Below are positions 44,450 through 52,422 of a stretch of DNA of 64,000 nt, piece after piece; positions within the stretch are counted from its first letter, which is position 1, and each line of letters begins with the position of its first letter. The notes below the pieces were generated by a model that had not been told where the DNA came from, did not search any database, and saw only the letters and a program-made list of their open reading frames with translations. Position numbers and translations under genes: made by a program. Source of the DNA: an uncultured Prevotellaceae bacterium (lineage in GTDB: Bacteria; Bacteroidota; Bacteroidia; Bacteroidales; Bacteroidaceae); assembly GCA_900316315.1 (NCBI GenBank), contig ONCK01000005.1, positions 1-64,000 on the forward strand. The letters run 5' to 3'.

Positions 44450-45506
44450 CACAGCAGTCCCTGCGGCGCAGGATGACCTGCCCGCCGACGAGGTCGACAA
44501 TGACTCTACCCTTTACGAGCACCTGAGGATACAGGCCGATAAAGGGCAGGCCTTGCTACGCGTGGACAAGTTTCTCTTCCTCCATCTGCAGGACACCTCG
44601 CGCAACCGCATCCAGAAGGCTGCCCAAGCGGGATTTATACGCGTCAACGACCGACCCGTCAAGAGCAACTACCGCGTCAAGCCATTTGACAGCGTCACCG
44701 TATGGCTCGATCACCCTCCCTATGAGACCAAGATTGAGCCCGAGAATATCCCACTCGACATTGTCTACGAAGACCAAGACGTCATCGTCGTCAACAAGCC
44801 CGCCGGACTCGTAGTACACCCAGGAGTGGGCAACTATACCGGCACTTTGGTCAATGCCATCGCCTGGCATCTCAAGGACAATCCCCGATTTGACATCAAC
44901 AATCCCGAGGTAGGCCTTGTTCACCGCATTGACAAAGACACCTCCGGCCTCCTTGTCGTCGCCAAGACGGCTCAAGCCAAGACCAGCCTGGGACTGCAAT
45001 TCTTCAACAAGACGACATCACGCCTCTACCAGGCCCTCATATGGGGCGACCCGGGAGCTAACGAGGGACGCATCGAGGGCAATATAGCCAGAGACCCCAA
45101 GGACAGGCTCCGTATGGCTGTCTTTCCGCCCGAGAGCGACAAGGGCAAGTCTGCCGTCACTCATTGGCGTGTCCTGCGCCGATACGCCTACACCACCCTC
45201 GTAGAGTGCAGGCTCGAGACAGGGCGTACCCATCAGATACGCGCTCATATGGCCCACATAGGCCATCCTCTCTTTGCCGACGAAAGATACGGCGGCATGC
45301 AAATCCTCAGAGGCACTACCGAGAGCAGCTACCGCAACTTCATACAGCAATGTTTTAAAATCTGCCCTCGGCAAGCGCTCCACGCCAAGACGCTCGGATT
45401 TGTCCATCCTGCCACCGGCGAGCGCATGGAGTTTGACTCTCCTCTTGCCAACGACATGCAGCAGCTCGTGGATACTTGGGAAAATTTTGCGAAAACCTCA
45501 AACTAA
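44430..45506 (+). CDS. rluD: RluD-type 23S rRNA pseudouridine synthase
   Basis: The start taken is Met 44430 (MRPQPTDTAVPAAQDD), which overlaps the PASTA gene by 20 bases; Met 44382 would overlap by 68. Residues about 45-100 are an S4 RNA-binding domain (LRVDKFLFLHLQDTSRNRIQKAAQAGFIRVND), and the catalytic domain has HRIDKDTSGLLVVAK with the catalytic Asp and RLETGRTHQIRAHMAHIGHPLFADERYGG. It makes pseudouridines in helix 69 of 23S rRNA. Length about 358 is normal. Third gene ddl follows after 29 bases. Confidence 0.94.
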   Translation: MRPQPTDTAVPAAQDDLPADEVDNDSTLYEHLRIQADKGQALLRVDKFLFLHLQDTSRNRIQKAAQAGFIRVNDRPVKSNYRVKPFDSVTVWLDHPPYETKIEPENIPLDIVYEDQDVIVVNKPAGLVVHPGVGNYTGTLVNAIAWHLKDNPRFDINNPEVGLVHRIDKDTSGLLVVAKTAQAKTSLGLQFFNKTTSRLYQALIWGDPGANEGRIEGNIARDPKDRLRMAVFPPESDKGKSAVTHWRVLRRYAYTTLVECRLETGRTHQIRAHMAHIGHPLFADERYGGMQILRGTTESSYRNFIQQCFKICPRQALHAKTLGFVHPATGERMEFDSPLANDMQQLVDTWENFAKTSN

Positions 45507-45535
45507 CCTTTAAAGATAAAGACCTCATCAAGACT

Positions 45536-46525
45536 ATGGAAAACAAACGCATCATTGCAATAGTAGCCGGAGGAGATTCCTCCGAGCACGATGTCTCCTT
45601 ACGCAGCGCAGAGGGCATCTACTCCTTCATGAACAAAGACAAATACAACTGCTATATCGTCGAGATCAAGGGCATGTCATGGCAGGCCCGACTTGCCGAC
45701 GGCACCAAGACGCCAGTGGACCGCAACGACTTCTCCTGGCAGACTCCTGCAGGACGTATCCACCCTGACTACGCTTATATTACCATCCACGGCACACCTG
45801 GTGAAAACGGTATCATACAGGGATACTTTGACCTCATACATTTGCCCTACTCCACCAGCGATGTACTGGTAGAATCCATGACCTTTGACAAATACGTGCT
45901 CAACAACTATCTGCGGGCCCAAGGTGTCAGCGTAGCCGACAGCGTACTGCTGCGCCGCGGAGACGACTATGACGCACAAGCGCTCCTCAGGCAACTAGGC
46001 CTCCCCTGCTTTGTCAAGCCTGCCGCCGACGGCAGCAGTTTCGGAGTCAGCAAGGTTAAGGCACTCTCCGACCTCAAACCCGCTTTGGAGCTTGCCTTTA
46101 AGGAGAGTAACGAAGTCATGATTGAGAGCTTCCTACAGGGTACCGAGATTTCCCAAGGTGTATACAAGACCCGCAAGACCAGTGTCGTACTGCCCGCTAC
46201 TGAAGTCGTCACAAGCAACGAGTTTTTTGACTACAATGCCAAGTACAACGGCCAAGTACAGGAAATCACACCTGCCCGTCTCTCTCCTGCCACCTCAGAA
46301 GCCGTCGCACGCGAGACAAGCCGCATCTACGACATACTGCACGCCAACGGTATCATACGCGTCGACTACATCATCTCACATGACGCCGCCGGTGACCATA
46401 TTAATATGCTCGAGATCAATACGACTCCGGGCATGACCACTACAAGCTTCATTCCCCAGCAAGTACGGGCCGCAGGACTTGACATGGGGGACGTCCTCAG
46501 CCAAATTATTGAGAATCAATTTTAA
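45536..46525 (+). CDS. ddl: D-alanine--D-alanine ligase
   Basis: A 329-residue ATP-grasp enzyme that makes the D-Ala-D-Ala end of the peptidoglycan precursor. The start is Met 45536 (MENKRIIAIVAGGDSSEHDVSLRSAEGI), because the longer frame from 45476 lies inside rluD. Motifs: HGTPGENGIIQGYFDL near residues 84-99, PCFVKPAADGSSFGVSKV for ATP binding, and the metal site YIISHD...MLEINTTPGMTTTSFIPQ. It stands between rluD and an acyltransferase gene 12 bases on. Confidence 0.96.
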   Translation: MENKRIIAIVAGGDSSEHDVSLRSAEGIYSFMNKDKYNCYIVEIKGMSWQARLADGTKTPVDRNDFSWQTPAGRIHPDYAYITIHGTPGENGIIQGYFDLIHLPYSTSDVLVESMTFDKYVLNNYLRAQGVSVADSVLLRRGDDYDAQALLRQLGLPCFVKPAADGSSFGVSKVKALSDLKPALELAFKESNEVMIESFLQGTEISQGVYKTRKTSVVLPATEVVTSNEFFDYNAKYNGQVQEITPARLSPATSEAVARETSRIYDILHANGIIRVDYIISHDAAGDHINMLEINTTPGMTTTSFIPQQVRAAGLDMGDVLSQIIENQF

Positions 46526-46537
46526 CTCCTTCCAGTC

Positions 46538-47704
46538 ATGCAAACACCCGAAGAGTTTTCCGACATACGTCCTTACGAGTCCGAGGAGATTGGCCAAGTC
46601 TTTGACGAACTGGCCGTCGACCCGCAGTTTCGTGAAGCCATGTCCCAGGCACTGCCTCAGGTCCCATTTGATGCCATCATTGCCAAGGGCAAATCGTGTA
46701 AGACCCTGCTCGAGTTTCAGCTGGCCTTTGACTACCCTTTTCTCAAGCAGCTGCTCCAGTCTACCAGTACAGGGATAGACTTTACCCCCGGCGACCTCGA
46801 TCGTCAGGGCAGCTACACCTTTGTATCCAATCACCGCGACATCGTACTTGACTCTGCACTGCTCTGTCTCCAGCTAGTCGATGCAGGATTTCGCACTACC
46901 GCTGAGATTGCCATAGGCAACAATCTCCTGGTCTATCCCTGGATTAAGCATATCGTACGTCTCAACAAGAGCTTTATCGTCAAGCGCGCCCCGGGTCTGC
47001 GCGAGCAACTCACATGCAGCCGCCAACTCAGCGGATATCTCCACTACGCTATCTCTCAAAAGCATGAAAACATCTGGATTGCCCAGCGTGAAGGACGCGC
47101 CAAGGATGCCAACGACCGTACACAGCAGTCTATACTCAAGATGATGGCCATGCGCGGAGAAGGGAACTCGATTCGCGAGCATCTCATGCAGCTCCATATC
47201 GTTCCGCTCGCTATCTCCTATGAATACGACCCTTGCGACTGTCTCAAGGCCAAGGAATTTCAGCAGAAGCGCGACAACGCAAACTACAAGAAGACACAGC
47301 AGAATGACTTGATCAATATGCGTACAGGCATATTCGGCTTTAAGGGGCGCATACATTATCAGGCATCGGCTTGCCTCGACACCTGGTTGGCACAACAGCC
47401 CGACAGCATAACCAACAATGAGCTTTTTGAGGCGACAGCCAAGCATATAGACCATGCCATCCACAGCAACTATCGTCTCTACGCCAACAACTATATCGCC
47501 TATGACAAGCTGAAGGGAGGATCACGCTTTGCCCAGCTCTACACGGACGAGGAGTTGCATCACTTCGAGGACTATCTGAGCGGACAGATTGCCCGCATCG
47601 ACCTGCCCTCTCCCGACCATGACTTCCTACAGCACAAGCTGCTGGAGATGTATGCCAACCCGCTGATCAACTATCTCGCTGCAGCCGAACAGCGGGAGTC
47701 ATAG
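46538..47704 (+). CDS. PlsC-like glycerolipid acyltransferase
   Basis: A 388-residue protein with an LPLAT-type acyltransferase domain: YTFVSNHRDIVLDSALLCLQL (NHXXXXD variant NHRDIVLD), then KSFIVKRAPGLREQLT and WIAQREGRAKDANDRTQ, corresponding to blocks I to III of PlsC. N-terminal ~80 residues and the long C-terminal part (about 250-388) are outside the classic PlsC size (about 245), so the exact acceptor is uncertain. It probably acts at the inner membrane. Spacings of 12 bases before and 3 after put it in the PASTA-rluD-ddl operon. Confidence 0.85.
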   Translation: MQTPEEFSDIRPYESEEIGQVFDELAVDPQFREAMSQALPQVPFDAIIAKGKSCKTLLEFQLAFDYPFLKQLLQSTSTGIDFTPGDLDRQGSYTFVSNHRDIVLDSALLCLQLVDAGFRTTAEIAIGNNLLVYPWIKHIVRLNKSFIVKRAPGLREQLTCSRQLSGYLHYAISQKHENIWIAQREGRAKDANDRTQQSILKMMAMRGEGNSIREHLMQLHIVPLAISYEYDPCDCLKAKEFQQKRDNANYKKTQQNDLINMRTGIFGFKGRIHYQASACLDTWLAQQPDSITNNELFEATAKHIDHAIHSNYRLYANNYIAYDKLKGGSRFAQLYTDEELHHFEDYLSGQIARIDLPSPDHDFLQHKLLEMYANPLINYLAAAEQRES

Positions 47705-47707
47705 CCC

Positions 47708-48349
47708 ATGCCGTCTGCTCCCCGCATCTGTCTGCTTGCGCTGCTCGCCTTGCTTGTCGGCTGTTCCGATGACCGTGACAGCTGGTACGGCAACTATGAA
47801 TTGGATTTCGTCGACCTTATCTCAGACGCCGATGGCGTAGCCCGCCATTTAATCACAGACGAGGGAGACACCCTGCAGCTCAAGTCAGCCATCAGCGCCC
47901 TCAGGGCGGACACTGTCACTCGCTATATCGCTGTATTGACCAAGGGGCCTACGGGAGCAATACTTAGCAGCGCCGCAGCGGTAGCCTGTGCTCCGCCCTT
48001 GGCCAGGCAGGACAGCACAGAAATCAAGCAAGACTCCGTGACGCTGTCTTCTATCTGGCGTGCCCGACAATACATCAACATCATCCTCCAGCTCAAGGCG
48101 CAGGAAGGGCGTCACACATTCGGTTTCATCGACCAAGGCATCACTTCTGACAGTCTCACGGGGCGACATACACTCCGCTTGCTCCTTTACCACGACCGCA
48201 AACACGACGCCGAGGCATACCCGCGTACCGCATATCTCTCCTGTCCTCTCTCCCGCTACGCCACACTCCTGCATCACGGTGTAGACAGCATCGCTTTTAC
48301 CGTCAATGAGTACGGCCGCGGAGCCTCCACCTACTATCTGCCCTACTGA
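47708..48349 (+). CDS. NigD-like lipoprotein
   Basis: A 213-residue lipoprotein. The signal ends in a lipobox (LLALLVGCSDDRDSWYGNYELD), so Cys 19 would be lipidated. The mature part looks all-beta, with ITDEGDTLQL and YINIILQLKAQEGRHTFGFI, and YLSCPLSRYATLLHHGVDSIAFTVNEYG near the end, which fits the NigD-like family of Bacteroidales. NigD proteins are linked to nigA bacteriocin loci in Porphyromonas by name only; function is unknown. It is the last gene of the operon, 3 bases after the acyltransferase. Confidence 0.75.
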   Translation: MPSAPRICLLALLALLVGCSDDRDSWYGNYELDFVDLISDADGVARHLITDEGDTLQLKSAISALRADTVTRYIAVLTKGPTGAILSSAAAVACAPPLARQDSTEIKQDSVTLSSIWRARQYINIILQLKAQEGRHTFGFIDQGITSDSLTGRHTLRLLLYHDRKHDAEAYPRTAYLSCPLSRYATLLHHGVDSIAFTVNEYGRGASTYYLPY

Positions 48350-48468
48350 GCAGACTGATCTGACACCGTAAGGTCAAGACTACAGTCTGTCAAGATCCGA
48401 TAGGGCTCTGTGCACCTCCGGTTCCTGATATTTCATTTGTGCTCTCCTCAAAACAAAAGTATCGACCG

Positions 48469-49575
48469 CTATCTGATTGCCCGGTGACTGTAATTCTCAT
48501 GCGAGACATCAGTGTGCTCGGCATTGCCCTCAGAATAGTCCTGATCCGGATCCCACACAGGCAGATTGGGCAAGGGATTTCCTTTCCGATTGATCATCTC
48601 CCGAATATCCGACTGTATCTGCTGGTAGAGCGCACAGCGGCGATAGTGAGTTTGCTTGCGCATCATCTCATCGACACTTGACGAGGAGTGCTCGTAGCCT
48701 GATACCTCATTGGTGCGTTGTACGCTGTGTACCGCGCTTCGCTTGATCTCCGACTCGCGTCTTGCAGTGAGTATACAGCAGACATTGACCATCAGAGGTT
48801 CGACCACTTTGTCAAAGAGATCGTGGCCGCGCATATAGAGATAGGCATTGTCCTCTGTCACTCCGAGCCGGCCAAGCTCATCGCGCATCTGTTGATAGCC
48901 GCCCTTGGCCTGAGGAAGATGGCGCTGGAGCCAGGCTATCTTGGCATTGACACGGTGATGAAGCTGACTGAGCGAGGCATTAGGATTTTGGATATCGACA
49001 TTGCTTACCTGCGCTGTTGTAGCAAAATCTTGCAAGTTGAAGGTCTTGAAATTATGGGTCTTATAACACCAGACCGACCATACGAGAAGCGGGAAGATAA
49101 TCTTGCTGTACGCTGTCAGAAAGGCTTCGAAGTCAAAGATTTGCCGATCATTGAGGGTTGCCATTACGCAGACCGTGTGGAGAGATGGAGCATAGCACTG
49201 GAAATTCTCTATCGCGTAGGTATAGGTATGAAATATATAAGGATTGTTGCAGACCATCGCGGATATGCCCGTAGCACCTTGCAACAGGTAGTCGTAATCT
49301 GCATCACAGCACACGATGAGGTTGGGACCCAGTCCTCCGCTCAGCGCACTCATAATAGCCGACTTCTTGCCGCGCTGCAGTCGCTGGCGGGAAGGAAGCA
49401 TGACCTCAAAATAGTAACTGTCGGTCTCCAACTCGTCGAGCAGGCTTCTCCAGAAAAAGACGTCGTCGTAACTCTCTACGTACACGACGATGCGCCGACG
49501 CTGGCGCCGGCTCCGGAGGCGCGAGGACGCCGCGATATAGTCATTGGTGAGATTGTCCTTAAGGCGATGGGACAT
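48469..49575 (-). CDS. DUF4435 (TOPRIM-like) protein, AriB-like
   Basis: A 368-residue cytoplasmic protein. The N-terminal region has IVVYVESYDDVFFWRSLLDEL and, about 60 residues later, LIVCCDADYDYLL; a conserved Glu followed by a DXD is the TOPRIM catalytic layout, and this is the DUF4435 pattern. FHTYTYAIENFQCYAPSL follows, then helical sequence to the end with a polar C-terminal tail. It lies 54 bases after an AAA ATPase gene on the same strand. In PARIS anti-phage systems AriA (ATPase) holds AriB (DUF4435 TOPRIM nuclease) in check and releases it on sensing an anti-restriction protein. The pair here could be that, or a housekeeping relative. Confidence 0.82.
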   Translation of the reverse strand: MSHRLKDNLTNDYIAASSRLRSRRQRRRIVVYVESYDDVFFWRSLLDELETDSYYFEVMLPSRQRLQRGKKSAIMSALSGGLGPNLIVCCDADYDYLLQGATGISAMVCNNPYIFHTYTYAIENFQCYAPSLHTVCVMATLNDRQIFDFEAFLTAYSKIIFPLLVWSVWCYKTHNFKTFNLQDFATTAQVSNVDIQNPNASLSQLHHRVNAKIAWLQRHLPQAKGGYQQMRDELGRLGVTEDNAYLYMRGHDLFDKVVEPLMVNVCCILTARRESEIKRSAVHSVQRTNEVSGYEHSSSSVDEMMRKQTHYRRCALYQQIQSDIREMINRKGNPLPNLPVWDPDQDYSEGNAEHTDVSHENYSHRAIR

Positions 49576-49629
49576 ATTGGGCTAAACTTTGTCAAGTTGG
49601 ACGTTAGGCCTGATCATCTGCATGTCAGG

Positions 49630-50496
49630 TCATTGTGAGACTGTACCCTGCTGGCTACTGTCAGTATCTACTTGAGTGATGTCTGACACCTCGGTCACGG
49701 CGTCGAGCCAGCCATTCATAATGACGGCCGGAGAATGCGTGGTAAGGATAATCTGTACATGAGGATTGAGCGTGCGGATCAGATTGACTAGACGCTGCTG
49801 CCAGTCGACATGGAGGCTTACCTCCGGCTCATCCATCAGGAGCAGACCTGGCTGATTATCCTGTAGCAATACGGTGAGCAGGATAACGAGCATCTGCTTC
49901 TCTCCACTGCTGAGCTGATAGGGAGAAAGCTTTTCATCATACTGGATAAATTGTAACTCATTACTGCTCCTGTCAATCTTTTTTCCCGTCTCGCTGAAGA
50001 GATCGTCAACAATGTCCTGAAACTTCGTCTTGGGCTGACTTACCGCTACGGCTTTTTCTTTGGCATCAGGCGTTCCGCTGCTCAGCAGTTGGATGATGTG
50101 ATTGCCAATATCCACTTGGTAATTGAGAAAACGGCGCTGCAGCTCGTAGAGCTTCCAGTCCAGTTCGCTATGGACGCGACCGTCGCTCAATTTGTCAAGC
50201 GCAGTACCCGAGAGAAGGCGATTTTCAAACGATCGGATCATATCAAATCTGATCGTTTCGGCATCCTCGGGATAAAAAGTCACTGTGACTCCTGGGAAAT
50301 CACCGTTGTGATATTCTGAGGGCTTGGACTTCTGCCTCAAATAGCGAGCCATCTTGTTGAGTATCGTGCTCTTGCCCACGCCATTGACGCCGCTGAGGAT
50401 ATTGACATCCGGCCGCAGTTGCCATACGATGTGTTTGCGGCCACTCCAGAGACTGTCTATCTCTATCTTTTGGATATACTGTGCAAGTTTTGTCAT
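49630..50496 (-). CDS. ABC-type AAA ATPase, AriA-like
   Basis: Start taken at Met 50496 (MTKLAQYIQKIEIDSLWSGRKHIVW); the upstream Met at 50562 adds unlike sequence. The 288-residue protein has Walker A LSGVNGVGKSTILNKMARYL, a signature LSSGEKQMLVILLTVL, Walker B LLLMDEPEVSLHVDWQ and the H-loop ILTTHSPAVIMNGW: an SMC/RecF-like ATPase (AAA_15/AAA_21 type) without membrane segments. It is first in a two-gene unit with the DUF4435 gene, in the same order as ariA-ariB. Composition is like the surrounding core genes, so a recent transfer is not evident. Confidence 0.87.
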   Translation of the reverse strand: MTKLAQYIQKIEIDSLWSGRKHIVWQLRPDVNILSGVNGVGKSTILNKMARYLRQKSKPSEYHNGDFPGVTVTFYPEDAETIRFDMIRSFENRLLSGTALDKLSDGRVHSELDWKLYELQRRFLNYQVDIGNHIIQLLSSGTPDAKEKAVAVSQPKTKFQDIVDDLFSETGKKIDRSSNELQFIQYDEKLSPYQLSSGEKQMLVILLTVLLQDNQPGLLLMDEPEVSLHVDWQQRLVNLIRTLNPHVQIILTTHSPAVIMNGWLDAVTEVSDITQVDTDSSQQGTVSQ

Positions 50497-50800
50497 AGCC
50501 GAAATTTTGTTTGTGCGAAAGTCACAAGGCAAAGGTACAGAAAAGGAGAATAAACGCAACATCTGTGACTGAAAAAAAAGTACTTGATCCGTCGCTTATC
50601 CCAACAGCATGCGCCGAGACCAAGAGTGTACCTTCAAGGCCTCGCCCATTCCGCCCAAGTTCCCAGCATTCTTGACTATCACGCCGTTCTGTACAGACGA
50701 TTGGCCGAATACACAGACAAAATGCTGGATACATATTAAAAAGATAGCATTTGAAGGCATCTTTTTACTTTCCACATGACATGTCCTCTGAGCTTTTGCG
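50497..50800. other. Intergenic region between divergent units
   Basis: About 300 bases. On the minus strand TACCTTTG at 50538-50531 is the likely promoter of the ATPase gene; nothing else was recognised. Confidence 0.5.
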
Positions 50801-50808
50801 TACCTTTG
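50801..50808 (+). promoter_or_regulatory. Promoter -7 box of the gene at 50833
   Basis: TACCTTTG followed by CAG. It lies downstream of the in-frame ATG at 50776 and therefore supports the start at 50833. Confidence 0.6.
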
Positions 50809-50832
50809 CAGACAGATTGGAGACTGATTGAG

Positions 50833-51408
50833 ATGAAGCGTCTGATAAGTGTGATACTGTTGATACTGCCCGGTCTGCTAGCACATGCCCAGTGGGATGG
50901 CTCGACACGCACACCCGGCGACACCATCGTCTCCCCCGTATATCATTTGTCCGACTCCACACTCTACTATCCGCCTGTCAGTTCTTACTACTTCTGGAAC
51001 GGTTCCCCGCTTCACTCAGGACTCAATGCGCAGCTATCGATGAGTGCTACGGTGGGCCTCGGCGGCCACCATCCCGGTGGAGTCGGCTTCGGAAAGGATA
51101 TTAATATCGTCTACGCCTCCCCTATCAAGGGAAAGATGGGATATACGCTCGGACTCAACCACAATAGCCTAAACTGGGGCGGCCTGCGTTGGAACGAGGC
51201 GTCAATAGGTGGCTCACTCAACTACAATCCGTCAGACCGCGTCTATCTCTCCATCGAGGGTTACAAAAATCTAATGCGCTCTGACTCGCGCGTCAATCCC
51301 CTCTACCGCCCATGGGATTATGACAGCTATCTCGGGGGAAGCCTCGGAATCAAGTTCAGTCCTTACATCTTTGTTCAAGTGTCGGTCGGCACCTCTACAT
51401 GGCGGTAG
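50833..51408 (+). CDS. Predicted outer-membrane protein, unknown function
   Basis: A 191-residue secreted protein starting MKRLISVILLILPGLLAHAQ (signal peptide). The mature part has short alternating strands (LNAQLSMSATVGLGGHH, GKMGYTLGLNHNSLNWGGLRWNEASIGGSLNYNPSDRVYLSIEGY, GGSLGIKFSPYIFVQVSVG) typical of a small beta-barrel, and ends on an aromatic residue (STWR follows). No named family recognised. It stands alone before the DMT transporter gene (63 bases). Confidence 0.75.
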   Translation: MKRLISVILLILPGLLAHAQWDGSTRTPGDTIVSPVYHLSDSTLYYPPVSSYYFWNGSPLHSGLNAQLSMSATVGLGGHHPGGVGFGKDINIVYASPIKGKMGYTLGLNHNSLNWGGLRWNEASIGGSLNYNPSDRVYLSIEGYKNLMRSDSRVNPLYRPWDYDSYLGGSLGIKFSPYIFVQVSVGTSTWR

Positions 51409-51471
51409 CCCATTGTTTCCAGTCGCGGTAGAGTAGATCCCCGTCCGCCTATCCGTCAAATAGACTATCCT

Positions 51472-52422
51472 ATGTCCAATACCACCTCTGCATCTGCACC
51501 TTCTCCGCTCCAAGCCCACCTCTTCATCTTCGTCGCCGAAGTGATGTGGGGTCTCTCTGCCCCTATCGCCAAGGACATCATGCTGCAAGACTTCAACGGT
51601 TTTCAGCTCGTAAGTCTACGTATCGCAGGCAGCGCCCTGCTCTTCTGGGGACTGTCACTCCTCCAAAACCAACAAGAGCGCGTCAGCCGAAGCGACCTCG
51701 CCAAGCTGATGCTTGCAGGTCTCCTCTCTATAGGATTTAATCAGACGCTCTTCACTGTAGGTCTCGACATGACCTCACCCGTCAACGCTAGCATCATGAC
51801 AACCATGATGCCGATACTGACCATGTTTCTTGCTTTTCTGATTTTGCACGAGCCTATCTCGACACTCAAGGTACTGGGCATTGTCTGCGGCGCTACCGGA
51901 GCTATCCTTATCGTTCTCCACTCGAGTCATAGCGGCGCCTCGCGGGCAGACAGTGCCGAGGGCGACCTCCTGATTATCATTGCGCAATTTTGTTTCGCGC
52001 TCTACCTGACCCTGTTCAAGGGCGTACTTCACCGATACAGTGGCGTGACCTGCATGAAGTGGATGTTTACCGCCTCTCTTCTGTTTGTCGTCCCCTTTAC
52101 AGCGCAGAGTTTCCGCACTTTCTCGTGGACCGGCCACACAGCAGCCTTTTGGGGCGGCACAGCCTATGTTGTCGTAGGAGCCACCTTCATTGCCTACCTG
52201 CTCTTGATGGCAGCTCAGAAGGTACTACGTCCCACTGTAGTCAGCATATACAACTATGTGCAGCCTCTCGTAGCCTGCATCGCGAGTGTACTTGCCGGGC
52301 TGGGAGTCTTCACGTGGGTTCACGCGCTGGCTGCCTGCCTCATAGTCGCCGGTGTGACCTTTGTCACACGTTCCAAGAGCCGCGCACAGATGCTTGCTGA
52401 GCAGAAAGGGGCTTCCAAATGA
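51472..52422 (+). CDS. EamA/DMT-family transporter
   Basis: A 316-residue inner-membrane protein with ten segments in two EamA repeats: first half HLFIFVAEVMWGLSAPIAKDIML, the conserved NQTLFTVGLDMTSPVNASIMTTMMPILTMFLAFL; second half LIIIAQFCFALYLTLFKGVL and GGTAYVVVGATFIAYLLLMAAQKVLRPTVVSIYNYVQPLVAC. Such proteins export amino acids, nucleosides or other metabolites; the substrate is unknown. The tail is basic. The helicase gene overlaps its stop by 4 bases. Confidence 0.93.
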   Translation: MSNTTSASAPSPLQAHLFIFVAEVMWGLSAPIAKDIMLQDFNGFQLVSLRIAGSALLFWGLSLLQNQQERVSRSDLAKLMLAGLLSIGFNQTLFTVGLDMTSPVNASIMTTMMPILTMFLAFLILHEPISTLKVLGIVCGATGAILIVLHSSHSGASRADSAEGDLLIIIAQFCFALYLTLFKGVLHRYSGVTCMKWMFTASLLFVVPFTAQSFRTFSWTGHTAAFWGGTAYVVVGATFIAYLLLMAAQKVLRPTVVSIYNYVQPLVACIASVLAGLGVFTWVHALAACLIVAGVTFVTRSKSRAQMLAEQKGASK

